Assembly: GCA_001898405.1 (NCBI GenBank)
Contig: MKTW01000004.1
Location: forward strand, 136,156 to 200,155
From: Sphingobacteriales bacterium 44-61
GTDB taxonomy: Bacteria > Bacteroidota > Bacteroidia > Chitinophagales > Chitinophagaceae
Reading direction: 5' to 3'
DNA: 64,000 nt
A model generated the notes under the pieces. The model searched no databases, was not told where the DNA came from, and was given only the letters and a program-made list of their open reading frames with translations. The position numbers and the translations under genes were made by a program. Of the stretch, positions 46,184-54,686 are shown in pieces. Numbering within the stretch: position 1 is the stretch's first letter; every line of letters begins with the position of its first letter.

Positions 46184-46592
46184 ACTTTTTGAATTTATTT
46201 AATTATCTACGTTTCTTTTCGTATTTCAAATATAAAGACATTTTTCTAAATACGAAACGTTTCGGAAATGTTAAATAGAATTTCTTGACGGGCGGTAATT
46301 TCCGAGAGCCGGGAACCCGGCCCATTCCTAAGTAAATATCCTGTTAAACAAAATCTTTATTAGTTTCCAATTGGGGATAATAGATCGGGGATAAAATTAG
46401 CCATCCTGACAATTATTTATATTATCTTGTTTTTCAAATCATTATAAAGAAATAATGATTCCTATTTCCCAAATATTCCTAACCTAAAGAGGAAATTCCC
46501 CAGGTATATTTCCTAAGTAGATTCCGGGGAAAATATTCAGATTATTTCTCAGCTTTGGCCTATCCACCTAATCACCAAACGAACTGAGTCCC
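46184..46592. other. 409-base gap upstream of the PDZ gene
   Basis: The left 80 bases hold the PDZ promoter and operators. Further right are several near-repeats of TTCCTAA (CCATTCCTAAGTAAATATCC, ATATTTCCTAAGTAG) and AT-rich sequence leading to a small membrane-protein gene at 46593. No frame of meaningful length with a signature is present in the gap itself. The near-repeats may be regulatory but are weak. Confidence 0.35.
46208..46264 (-). promoter_or_regulatory. PDZ gene promoter with operator-like palindromes
   Basis: On the minus strand TATATTTG at 46234-46227 is a perfect -7 box. The 12-base palindrome CGAAACGTTTCG (46253-46264) sits at the -33 position. A second partial palindrome TACGTTTCTTTTCGTA (46208-46223) sits at about the transcription start. 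Both contain ACGTTTC. Sites with a central CG pair of this type are typical of LacI-family repressors, but no such regulator is in the window. Confidence 0.6.
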
Positions 46593-46718
46593 ATGTTGAA
46601 AGTCTTTGCTGTAAGTGCAATCATTCTTTGTGGTCTGATCATGATCTATGCCATGAGCATTTATTTTGAGACAAAAAAAATGTATCCCAAAAAAGATCCC
46701 AAAGCTTTACGTTATTAA
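46593..46718 (+). CDS. 41-residue single-pass membrane protein
   Basis: A short frame starting ATG at 46593 encodes MLKVFAVSAIILCGLIMIYA followed by MSIYFETKKMYPKKDPKALRY. The first 24 residues form one membrane helix; the rest is a basic, Lys-rich soluble tail. The stop at 46716-46718 overlaps the alaS stop tail to tail. The clean hydrophobic-then-basic profile and normal codon use support a real small gene, but homology cannot be checked here. The function is unknown; a regulator of a membrane complex is one possibility. Confidence 0.55.
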   Translation: MLKVFAVSAIILCGLIMIYAMSIYFETKKMYPKKDPKALRY

Positions 46719-49336
46719 GCCGAAAGGATTTTTTTTATGGCCGTGATCACTTCCTGCAATTTACCTGCGTCCTGCCCACCAGCAGTTGCCAGCGTTTTTT
46801 GCCCCCCGCCGCCACCTTTGATCAGCGGTGCTATATGTTCTTTAATGATCTTACCGGCATCAAGATTTTTGGCAACAGCCACTGTTTCGGACATGCCGAT
46901 GGCCACAAAGGGTTTACCCCCGATATTAGCACATAATACAGCCAGGTAATCGTGCAGATTATTCTTAAGATCGAAACAAAGCCTTTTTAAGGCATCGGCA
47001 TTATCCACTTCAATAATATCCCCGATAAACGTTACGCCATTAATGATCTCATCCGTTTGCAGCAATTCATTGCGGATGCCTACAAGCTGACGTGCTTCCA
47101 GCCTTTCAATTTTCTTTTCCAGCGCAGCTTTATCTTCCAGCAGTTTTTCAATTGCTTTCAGTGGTTCTTTTGCTTTCAGCATTTCGCCGGCCTGCCTGAT
47201 CTGGCCAAGCTTATCATTCACATATTTAATTGCTGCCGGCCCTGTCAATGCTTCAATACGGCGCACGCCCGCAGCCACGGCAGATTCTGCCGTAATGGTA
47301 AACAGCCCGATCATACCAGTGTGTCCTACATGCGTACCGCCACATAATTCGATCGAATATGAAGGATCGATGATCACTACCCTTACCAGGTCCCCGTACT
47401 TTTCTCCAAACAGGGCCATGGCACCCAGTTTCAGTGCTTCTTCCTTCGGCAGCTCTTTTATTACAACGGGAATATTCTCCCTGATCTTTTCATTTACGAG
47501 CGATTCCACCTCGCGGACCTCTTCATCTGTCATTTTGGAGAAATGCGAAAAATCGAACCGTAATACTTCCGGTGAAACCAGTGATCCTTTCTGCGCCACA
47601 TGTGCACCCAATACCTTACGCAGTGCTGCATGCAGCAAATGCGTGGCTGTATGATTATAGGCCGTATTCAACCGGTCTGTTTCATTCACCCATGCAGTTA
47701 CTGGCAATGAAATATCCTTGGGCAGCTTATCTGTAAATTGAATGATGAGGTCATTTTCTTTGCGGGTATCTGTTACAGCGATCTTTTCTTCTCCAAACTG
47801 CAGCAATCCTGTATCACCTACCTGGCCGCCGCTTTCTGCATAGAAGGGTGTTGTTTCCAGCACCAGTTGATATTGTTCTTTACCTTTTGCTTTTACTTTC
47901 CGGTATTTCACCACCTGCGTATCGGCCTGCAGGTTGTTATATCCTACAAAGAATGTTTTATCTGCCTTATTGATATCCACCCAATCTTCCGTATCTATTG
48001 CCGTTGCTGCGCGGGAGCGTTCTTTCTGCCGCTGCATTTCTTCTTTAAACCCTTTTTCATCCACAGCCAGCTTGTTTTCCGAAGCGATCAGGCGGGTAAG
48101 GTCAATAGGAAAACCATAGGTATCATACAGTTCAAAAGCATCTTTCCCGTCTATTTGCTTAAGAGAAGGCGTTTGCAGGATATCATCCACTTTTTTCAAT
48201 CCTTTTTCCAGTGTGCGGAGGAAAGATTCTTCTTCTTCGCGGATAACACGGGCTACAAACTCTGCCTGTTCATACAATTCCGGGAAAACATATTTGAATT
48301 GCAACGACAATCCCAGCACCAGGTGATGAAGCAATGGCTGTTTAAAATCGAGATAGGAATAATAATATCTTACAGCCCTGCGCAATATTCTCCTGATCAC
48401 GTATCCGGCGCCTGTATTGGACGGCAATTGCCCATCAGCGATAGTGAAACTGATCGCCCTTATATGATCTGCCAGTACCCTGAAAGCAATAGCTTGCTTG
48501 CTGTCGCTGTAATCATATTTTTTGCCGGTGATCTCTTCTACTTTCTGTATGGTGCCGGTAAAAATATCTGTATCATAGTTGCTCGTTTTCCCCTGCAATA
48601 CGCGCACCAGGCGCTCAAAGCCCATACCTGTATCAACATGTTTGGCGGGCAATAGCTCAAGTTTTCCGTCTTTCAGCCGGTTGAACTGCATGAATACGTT
48701 GTTCCATATTTCAATCACCTGGGGATGATCATTATTTACCAGCGATTTGCCACTCACCTGTTTTCTTTCGCTATCCGGCCGGCAATCCACGTGTATTTCG
48801 GTGCAGGGCCCACAGGGGCCCGTATCGCCCATTTCCCAGAAATTATCTTTTTTATTGCCCAGCAAGATCCGGTCTTCTGCAATCCATTTTTTCCATTCAT
48901 TATAGGCTTCTTCGTCTTTGGGCAGCCCTTCCTTTTCATCACCTTCAAAAACGGTCACGTACAGCCTGTCTTTATCCAGTTTATACACTTCCGTCAGCAA
49001 TTCCCAGCTCCAGGCAATGGCCTCTTTTTTAAAATAGTCGCCAAAGCTCCAGTTGCCCAGCATTTCAAACATGGTGTGGTGATAGGTGTCAACCCCCACT
49101 TCCTCCAGGTCATTATGCTTACCGCTCACCCGCAGGCATTTCTGCGTGTCGGCCGCGCGGGAATACGGGGCTTTTTTATTGCCCAGGAAATAATCTTTGA
49201 ACTGGTTCATCCCTGCATTGGTGAACATGAGCGTGGGATCATTCTTGATCACAATGGGAGCTGAAGGCACGATCTCATGCCCTTTGGAACGGAAAAAATC
49301 CAGGAACTCTTTACGTATTTCTTCGCTGGTTAACAT
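46715..49336 (-). CDS. alaS: Alanyl-tRNA synthetase
   Basis: Class II synthetase that charges tRNA-Ala and edits mischarged Ser and Gly. The 873-residue length is normal. The amino-terminal catalytic domain starts EEIRKEFLDFFRSKGHEIVP with motif 2-type SGKHNDLEEVGVDTYHHTMF. The editing domain zinc-binding motifs HTATHLLHAAL and ELCGGTHVGHTG are intact, and the carboxy-terminal C-Ala domain closes with GGGGGQKTLATAGGQDAG. It is divergent from the M23 gene. Confidence 0.98.
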   Translation of the reverse strand: MLTSEEIRKEFLDFFRSKGHEIVPSAPIVIKNDPTLMFTNAGMNQFKDYFLGNKKAPYSRAADTQKCLRVSGKHNDLEEVGVDTYHHTMFEMLGNWSFGDYFKKEAIAWSWELLTEVYKLDKDRLYVTVFEGDEKEGLPKDEEAYNEWKKWIAEDRILLGNKKDNFWEMGDTGPCGPCTEIHVDCRPDSERKQVSGKSLVNNDHPQVIEIWNNVFMQFNRLKDGKLELLPAKHVDTGMGFERLVRVLQGKTSNYDTDIFTGTIQKVEEITGKKYDYSDSKQAIAFRVLADHIRAISFTIADGQLPSNTGAGYVIRRILRRAVRYYYSYLDFKQPLLHHLVLGLSLQFKYVFPELYEQAEFVARVIREEEESFLRTLEKGLKKVDDILQTPSLKQIDGKDAFELYDTYGFPIDLTRLIASENKLAVDEKGFKEEMQRQKERSRAATAIDTEDWVDINKADKTFFVGYNNLQADTQVVKYRKVKAKGKEQYQLVLETTPFYAESGGQVGDTGLLQFGEEKIAVTDTRKENDLIIQFTDKLPKDISLPVTAWVNETDRLNTAYNHTATHLLHAALRKVLGAHVAQKGSLVSPEVLRFDFSHFSKMTDEEVREVESLVNEKIRENIPVVIKELPKEEALKLGAMALFGEKYGDLVRVVIIDPSYSIELCGGTHVGHTGMIGLFTITAESAVAAGVRRIEALTGPAAIKYVNDKLGQIRQAGEMLKAKEPLKAIEKLLEDKAALEKKIERLEARQLVGIRNELLQTDEIINGVTFIGDIIEVDNADALKRLCFDLKNNLHDYLAVLCANIGGKPFVAIGMSETVAVAKNLDAGKIIKEHIAPLIKGGGGGQKTLATAGGQDAGKLQEVITAIKKILSA

Positions 49337-49358
49337 CTTAACTAATATGATAATTGGG

Positions 49359-49389
49359 TTGATTTTTGCTGATTTACAGCCTATATTTG
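49359..49389 (+). promoter_or_regulatory. Probable promoter of the M23 peptidase gene
   Basis: TTG at 49359-49361 and a perfect -7 box TATATTTG at 49382-49389 are separated by 20 bases. The gene start is at 49518, implying a leader of about 120 bases that contains the imperfect direct repeat at 49397. Confidence 0.5.
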
Positions 49390-49396
49390 TTCACCT

Positions 49397-49464
49397 CGCC
49401 AAGACTTCGAAGGGCAAAATTTGGAGGACTGCGTCCGCCGGAGCTTTAGCGTAGGAGGGCAAAG
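49397..49464. repeat. Imperfect tandem repeat between alaS and the M23 gene
   Basis: Two related units are present: CGCCAAGACTTCGAAGGGCA (49397 onward) and CGCCGGAGCTTTAGCGTAGG continuing into AGGGCAAAG (49436-49464). Both begin CGCC and end AGGGCAAA. Their base composition (GC-rich, CCGGAGCTTTAGCG) differs from the flanks and looks like part of an interspersed repeat. Confidence 0.5.
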
Positions 49465-49517
49465 TTAAAGAATCAAACGGCATTTATACCCCCGAAAAAC
49501 CGGTACAGCTGCTTGAA

Positions 49518-50489
49518 ATGAAGAAAATCAAATACTACTATAATACCAATACCCTTCGCTATGAAAAGCTGGAAGTGCCTTTGCGGGTAAAACTTCTACG
49601 CATTTTTGGTTTTGTAGCAACTGCTGTTGTAACAGCTATTCTTATTTCTTATTTCGCTTTCCAGTTTGTAGGATCTCCCAATGAAAAACTCCTGCGCATA
49701 CAAAATGAACGGTTAAAAGACCGCTACGCCCAGTTGGACGAACAGCTTCAGTCGCTCGACCAGCAAATGAAAGAGCTGGAAAAAAGGGACAATAATGTAT
49801 ACCGTTCCATTTTTGAAGCCAATCCTATCCCTGATAGCGCCCGGGCAAAGGAATTGGAAGACCAGAAAGAGTTTGCGACCATCATGGGTATGAGCAATAA
49901 TGAGCTGCTCAATTCCATCACCGGCACCATCAATAATCTGAACAGCCGCATCAAAGTGCAAAATGCTTCGTACAATGAAATGGATGGACTGATAAAAAAT
50001 AAAGAAGAGCTTCTTTCCCATACTCCCGCCATTCAGCCGGTAAGCAATAAGGACCTGAGCCGGATTGCTTCAGGCTTTGGCTACCGGATAGACCCTGTTT
50101 ATAAAACGATCAAAATGCACGCGGGGCTTGATTTTGCAGCACCGCAGGGCACACCCATTTACGCTACCGCAGATGGTACGGTCACCACTTCAGGCAATTC
50201 AGGCAATGGCTATGGCAACCACGTTATCATCCGTCATGGTTATGGTTATGAAACCCTGTATGGACACATGGTTAAAGTAAAAGCCAGGGTAGGCCAGGTA
50301 GTGAAAAGGGGGGAAGTGATCGGCTGGGTAGGCAGCACCGGCAAATCGACCGGACCGCATTGCCATTATGAAGTGCATAAGAATGGCAATAAAATAGATC
50401 CTGTTTATTTCTTCTATAATGATCTTTCTCCTGAACAGTTTGACAGGTTGTTGAAACAAGCTGCCGCTTCCAACCAAAGCTTTGATTAA
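49518..50489 (+). CDS. M23-family peptidoglycan endopeptidase
   Basis: The 323-residue protein has a cytoplasmic amino end, a membrane helix at about 28-50, a coiled coil at about 55-165 (EKLLRIQNERLKDRYAQLDE), and a LytM/M23 domain at about 180-300. The zinc and catalytic residues are complete: His201 and Asp205 in HAGLD, His250, and His281/His283 in HCH. It is predicted to cut peptide cross-links in the wall during growth or division and resembles Bacteroidota membrane-anchored M23 proteins of the MepM/NlpD kind. A long inverted repeat follows it. Confidence 0.93.
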   Translation: MKKIKYYYNTNTLRYEKLEVPLRVKLLRIFGFVATAVVTAILISYFAFQFVGSPNEKLLRIQNERLKDRYAQLDEQLQSLDQQMKELEKRDNNVYRSIFEANPIPDSARAKELEDQKEFATIMGMSNNELLNSITGTINNLNSRIKVQNASYNEMDGLIKNKEELLSHTPAIQPVSNKDLSRIASGFGYRIDPVYKTIKMHAGLDFAAPQGTPIYATADGTVTTSGNSGNGYGNHVIIRHGYGYETLYGHMVKVKARVGQVVKRGEVIGWVGSTGKSTGPHCHYEVHKNGNKIDPVYFFYNDLSPEQFDRLLKQAAASNQSFD

Positions 50490-50510
50490 GCCCTCAAAGA
50501 TATGGTGGGT

Positions 50511-50627
50511 TTCCCACAAAGACACGAAGACACACAAAGAGATAATAATACTAATAACCTCAGTAAGAAATAACTGATGAGATGGGTATACCGAAGCCCT
50601 TTGTGTGTCTCCGTGTCTTTGTGGGAA
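50511..50627. repeat. Long inverted repeat, family B copy 2
   Basis: Arms of 29 bases (50511-50539 and 50599-50627) are complementary at 28 of 29 positions around a 59-base spacer. The right arm aligns with the left arm of the palindrome at 12213 at 21 of 28 positions. The spacer has no gene. It lies between the M23 gene (ends 50489) and the MerR gene (starts 50719), outside both. Confidence 0.88.
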
Positions 50628-50676
50628 AAGCCCAACTATGCCAGACGAAAGGAGTTTTCCACATACTGGTACAACC

Positions 50677-50709
50677 TTTGCTGGGCAATAAACTTCATAA
50701 GTACCTTTG
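50677..50709 (+). promoter_or_regulatory. MerR gene promoter
   Basis: TTTG at 50677-50680 and TACCTTTG at 50702-50709 are a full Bacteroidota -33/-7 match with a 21-base spacer. The ATG at 50719 is only 9 bases after the -7 box, so the transcript has almost no leader. Confidence 0.8.
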
Positions 50710-50718
50710 TACCACTGC

Positions 50719-51300
50719 ATGAAAAAAGCGCTTCAACAAATAACATTTGAATTTGATGCTCCGGCAGAAAAATCTTCTGCCGAAAATATTGCAGTGGTCA
50801 ACACGGCCCCACAACCGCCACTTGTAGTGGAAATGGAAGAGCCGCAGGAAATGATCGAAGAAAAAAAACCGGAAGAAACTGTTCCTGCCGTTTTACCCAA
50901 AAGAATAAGCTCTACCCGTGGCCGTAAATCATTAAAGGAAAATTCCGTTACTGCCGACCTGATACAGGTGCCGGATGACGAAGTACTGTTTTCCAAGCAA
51001 TACTATTCCATTGGGGAAGTAGCGACCATGTTCAGGGAAAACCAGTCGCTGATCCGTTATTGGGAAACAGAATTCGATATCCTGCAACCCCGCAAGAATA
51101 AAAAGGGCGATCGCTTTTTCCGGCCGGTGGATATCAAGAACCTTGTATTGATCTATGACCTGCTCCGCCGGCGTAAATTCACTATCGAAGGCGCTAAGGA
51201 CTTCCTCAAAAGGAACAAAAAAGCAGAAAACAAATTCGCGATGATCCAATCCCTGGAAAAGATCAAGACCTTCCTGTTGGAACTGCGGTCGAATTTGTAA
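50719..51300 (+). CDS. MerR-family transcriptional regulator
   Basis: The 193-residue protein has a low-complexity acidic/Pro-rich first 90 residues and a MerR-type winged helix-turn-helix at about 95-165: YYSIGEVATMFRENQSLIRY followed by WETEFDILQPRKNKKGDRFF, with the recognition helix in the first part and the wing in the second. The coiled coil at the end (EGAKDFLKRNKKAENKF) is short and no Cys or metal-binding cluster is visible, so it is not a metal sensor. A role coupled to cell-wall or growth genes, next to M23, is only positional inference. Confidence 0.88.
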   Translation: MKKALQQITFEFDAPAEKSSAENIAVVNTAPQPPLVVEMEEPQEMIEEKKPEETVPAVLPKRISSTRGRKSLKENSVTADLIQVPDDEVLFSKQYYSIGEVATMFRENQSLIRYWETEFDILQPRKNKKGDRFFRPVDIKNLVLIYDLLRRRKFTIEGAKDFLKRNKKAENKFAMIQSLEKIKTFLLELRSNL

Positions 51301-51415
51301 TGACGATTTTTTTTAATTCCTGCAACTTTAACATTCTTTTCTGCATCATTGATTAGCCTGCCACATTATTAAATATCCGGCAAACCGGATAAACATCATT
51401 GTATCTATTCAGATT

Positions 51416-51940
51416 ATGAAAAGAACCTTCTTCTCAATATTTACTGTGTTGCTGTTAACCGCGTGCACAGCGCATTCACAGGATCAATTTGAAATATCCA
51501 AAGATCATGATGGGAGTAAAATATTCAAAGGGCTTATCTCCCGTAATGCATTGGAGAAAGAAACCAGTTTCGGTTGGTATACTGAAAACAAGAAAGTCCC
51601 TTTTACGCCTGATAAAAAAGCTGTTGCTGCAATAAAACAGTCTAAAGACTCCATACAGTTTATCGTCTTTATGGGCACCTGGTGTGAGGATTCTCATTTT
51701 GTTGTTCCCCGCTTTTTTACTCTCCTGGATGCAGCCGGTTATTCTTCCGACAAGGTCACCCTTATAGGAGTGGACAGGGATAAGAAAACGCTTGATAATT
51801 TAGCCGAAGCACTGCATGTAGCCAATGCTCCTACTATTATTGTAATGAAAAACGGAAAAGAGTTAGGTCGCGTGATAGAGTATGGAAAATCAGGGTTATT
51901 CGACAGAGAACTGGGTCAGGTGATCAATCCTGCGCTATAG
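51416..51940 (+). CDS. Thioredoxin-like lipoprotein with a single-Cys active site
   Basis: The 174-residue lipoprotein has a signal ending in LLTAC (Cys17) and a thioredoxin fold at about 65-174 (SIQFIVFMGTWCEDSHFVVP, GVDRDKKTLDNLA, the cis-Pro in NAPTIIVMKNGKELGR). The active-site position reads WCEDS instead of WCxxC, so the resolving Cys is missing. A classical disulfide exchange is unlikely, and a role as a thiol sensor, mixed-disulfide carrier or structural thioredoxin-like protein is more plausible. It overlaps the convergent mscS gene by 17 bases. Confidence 0.85.
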   Translation: MKRTFFSIFTVLLLTACTAHSQDQFEISKDHDGSKIFKGLISRNALEKETSFGWYTENKKVPFTPDKKAVAAIKQSKDSIQFIVFMGTWCEDSHFVVPRFFTLLDAAGYSSDKVTLIGVDRDKKTLDNLAEALHVANAPTIIVMKNGKELGRVIEYGKSGLFDRELGQVINPAL

Positions 51941-53030
51941 TTGTCTCCGGGGCCACGATCTTGATATCCGTAACAGCTCCGGCGATCTCCATCTTCATTT
52001 CCTCCAGCAACTTTAATGTGGTAAAATTGATCTTTTCCTTGACGGCATTAAATTCCTGTTGAGTAACCGGGCCTGTAAAATAATCAACCCACACAGCAAA
52101 AGCATTATGGGTGATATCATTGAGCAGCACAGTTGAGTTCTCAACTTCAGGCTGGTCCAGTATTTTACGTACGCCGGCGATGAATTGGTCCAATTGAGCG
52201 GAGGAGGCGGAAAGGCCGATATCGAGCCGCAGCTCTCCTTTTCTTTGTGTACGAAGGGAAAGATTGTCCAGTATGCTATCAACCATTTGCTTGTTAGGCA
52301 CGGTGATAAATGTTTTCTGATCAGTGCGGATCCGGGTACTTCGCAAGCCGATCTTTTCAACCGTTCCGGTAAAATTATGCACTTTCACCACATCACCCAT
52401 CGTAAAAGGCTTATCAAAGAAAATAATAAAAGAGGCGATAAGGTTTTCCAGGCTCTCCCTTAATGCCAGCGCAATAGCAGCACCCACGATGCTCAAGCCG
52501 GTAAGCAGGTTACCAATATCAAACCCGAATGCAAACTTCAGCACCATCAGCAGGCCGATAATGGATAGCAGAACTTTGAAAAAATCTTTGAAAAAAACAA
52601 TCAGTTGATTGTCGCTGGAATCATGCGTGCGATCAGCCCGGATATGAAGAATAATGGCGATAAAATCGATCATCTTCAGCAGCAGCCGTATAAATGATAT
52701 GATCAGCAGCAGCGTTCCAAATGTATGTAGTAGGGTTTTCAGGGTAACCGTGTAGATATCTACATTGATCTCTTCCGGAAAATGAAGTTTATGAAGTGTG
52801 GCAAGGGATACAAAGATCGCCAGGAAGAATCCAAGTGGTTTTGTAACAAGGCTGGTGAATGTTTTTTTGTCTACATCTTTCCATATGCTTACAACAAACT
52901 GGAAAATAAGATGAGCAACGGATTGGGCCACATATTTTCTTACCAGCGCCATTAAAATGATTATGGCAGCTACGATAAGATAACTCCTCACTGTATTACT
53001 TAGCCATACCTGGTCAAGAAATTCATTCAT
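51924..53030 (-). CDS. MscS-family mechanosensitive ion channel
   Basis: The 368-residue inner-membrane protein has membrane helices in the first 190 residues (several before the pore), then the MscS core: pore helix GLSIVGAAIALALRESLENL near 184, beta domain FIIFFDKPFTMGDVVKVHNF near 206, GTVEKIGLRSTRIRT, and a cytoplasmic cage to the end. The Gly/Ala-rich pore helix supports gating by membrane tension to release solutes on hypo-osmotic shock. It is monocistronic, separated from 53086 by 55 bases. Confidence 0.92.
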   Translation of the reverse strand: MNEFLDQVWLSNTVRSYLIVAAIIILMALVRKYVAQSVAHLIFQFVVSIWKDVDKKTFTSLVTKPLGFFLAIFVSLATLHKLHFPEEINVDIYTVTLKTLLHTFGTLLLIISFIRLLLKMIDFIAIILHIRADRTHDSSDNQLIVFFKDFFKVLLSIIGLLMVLKFAFGFDIGNLLTGLSIVGAAIALALRESLENLIASFIIFFDKPFTMGDVVKVHNFTGTVEKIGLRSTRIRTDQKTFITVPNKQMVDSILDNLSLRTQRKGELRLDIGLSASSAQLDQFIAGVRKILDQPEVENSTVLLNDITHNAFAVWVDYFTGPVTQQEFNAVKEKINFTTLKLLEEMKMEIAGAVTDIKIVAPETTIAQD

Positions 53031-53085
53031 GATGTTGATCCGTCTGTTAAAGTGCTAAATTATTGAATCTGGTATAAATATTCAC

Positions 53086-53895
53086 TTAATGAAAATCATA
53101 CACCTCAATTACATTCTTCTTCAGGGTATACAACTTAGCGCCGCTGAAATTGAATGACTGAACCGATTGGAGTTGCTCCGGCAAATCCCATTCATCTATT
53201 CTAAAACCGCCAATATCGTAGCGGAAAAGTTTTTTATCTTTTGATCCGAATATATATTTTCCTGTTACTTTAAAATTTTGCCAGTCCCTGATCAGTATCT
53301 TATTTTTTAATGTGCCATAATAATCAAATACAAAAACAGCCTGGGCAGGATCATACAAATAAACATAGCGGTCCTGATCAAATATTTTTTGCGGCGAAGG
53401 AGCTGCATTAAAAAGCTGCCTGAAATCGGGCGTTTCCTGCAAAAGCTTGCCTTCTTCGTCTACCTTCTTCAGTTTATTGTCCAGTTCATCATATACCCAG
53501 ATCTTGTTGTCGTAAGACAAGCCAATAGCCCGGGCCTGCAGGATATTTTGCTTCCGAAGGTCGATCGTGTTCACTTCATTCAGGAAACGATCGAGCATAA
53601 CGATGGTGGCAAAATCGCGGTAATACAGCAGTACCTTTAATGGATTGGAAACATCAATCAGCGTGGCCTGCCCATATCGTTTTACATTATTATAAACAGC
53701 CACTGAATCGCCGTTTGCATTCAGCTTTTTTACCTGGTTGGTGCTGCTGAGAAGATAGATATTATCAAGATTATCTACGGTAAAAGCCGTGATATCTCCA
53801 TTAATAGCTTTGATGAAGCGGAAGGAAGTATCCGTTTGCGCAATGGAGCAGATGCTAAGCATTGCAATCATGGTTATCAATAATAGCTTCTTCAT
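53086..53895 (-). CDS. Secreted propeller-like hypothetical protein
   Basis: The 269-residue protein has a signal peptide (ICSIAQ near residue 19) and a series of about six short beta repeats (for example NLDNIYLLSSTNQVKKLNAN and VYDELDNKLKKVDEEGKLLQ), which read like NHL or six-bladed propeller units. No catalytic or metal motif is visible. The start overlaps the lpxH stop by 1 base, so it is the last gene of an operon with lpxH and the gamma-glutamylcyclotransferase-like gene. The role is unknown. Confidence 0.82.
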   Translation of the reverse strand: MKKLLLITMIAMLSICSIAQTDTSFRFIKAINGDITAFTVDNLDNIYLLSSTNQVKKLNANGDSVAVYNNVKRYGQATLIDVSNPLKVLLYYRDFATIVMLDRFLNEVNTIDLRKQNILQARAIGLSYDNKIWVYDELDNKLKKVDEEGKLLQETPDFRQLFNAAPSPQKIFDQDRYVYLYDPAQAVFVFDYYGTLKNKILIRDWQNFKVTGKYIFGSKDKKLFRYDIGGFRIDEWDLPEQLQSVQSFNFSGAKLYTLKKNVIEVYDFH

Positions 53896-54686
53896 CAGTT
53901 GCGGATGATCTTTTCCTCGTTTCCTTTATAAGATAACAGTTTTATATCTTCTCCGTCAAAAACGGCGTAGGTATAATACCTGATCCAGTCGCCCAAATTA
54001 ATGTACCGGCTGTTATTTCCAAGGCGGAAATCGATCGGCAGGTGCCGGTGACCGAATATAAAGAAGTCGATCTTCTTTTTCTCCAGCACTTCTTTGCAGT
54101 AAATGATCAGCCATTCCCTGTCTTCACCCAGGAAAACCTCTTCTGCCGATCCTGTTTGTGCACGGCTGCGGCGGCTGAGATAATTGGCCAGGCCCATTCC
54201 TACAACCGGGGGTAATGCCCCGAACAGCCATTTACAAACCGGGTTTCGGAATATTTTTTTTAACCGCTTATATCCATGGTCGCCGGGGCCAAGCCCATCA
54301 CCATGCCCGATAAGGACCTTCTTTCCATTCCGCTCGAGTTCTATGGGCTCAAAATAAACCGGGATATTCAGTTCTTTCTGGAAATAATCCCGCATCCACA
54401 TATCATGATTGCCTACAAAAAAATGAAGCGGGATGCCAGCATCGCTTAGTTCGGCCAGTTTTCCGAGGAGGCGTACAAATCCTTTTGGCACCACCTGCCT
54501 GTATTCATACCAGAAATCAAACATATCGCCTACCAGGAATATTTCTGCTGCATCACTTTTGATCTCATCCAGGAAGCTGACGATGATTTTTTCCCTTTCC
54601 AGGCTGGCAGCATGATTGGGTGCACCAAGATGGAAATCGGAGAGAAAATATATTTTTTTTCCGGGGGCTATTTGCACGTTGCTCAT
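53895..54686 (-). CDS. lpxH: UDP-2,3-diacylglucosamine hydrolase
   Basis: LpxH cuts UDP-2,3-diacylglucosamine to lipid X and UMP, the fourth step of lipid A synthesis, on the cytoplasmic face. The 263-residue protein has the calcineurin-like metal-binding motifs in order: DFHLG (residue 17), GDMFDFW (53), GNHDMW (92), HGDGL (127) and GHRHLP (213). The intact set argues for an active enzyme. It overlaps the upstream gene by 4 bases (ATGA) and the downstream gene by 1 base, so translation is coupled. Confidence 0.93.
   Translation of the reverse strand: MSNVQIAPGKKIYFLSDFHLGAPNHAASLEREKIIVSFLDEIKSDAAEIFLVGDMFDFWYEYRQVVPKGFVRLLGKLAELSDAGIPLHFFVGNHDMWMRDYFQKELNIPVYFEPIELERNGKKVLIGHGDGLGPGDHGYKRLKKIFRNPVCKWLFGALPPVVGMGLANYLSRRSRAQTGSAEEVFLGEDREWLIIYCKEVLEKKKIDFFIFGHRHLPIDFRLGNNSRYINLGDWIRYYTYAVFDGEDIKLLSYKGNEEKIIRN

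Noticed and set aside
47738-48655. 305-codon plus-strand frame inside alaS
   Set aside because: Antisense shadow of alaS: composition heavy in Phe, Cys and Ile, with no domain, while alaS on the other strand is fully conserved.
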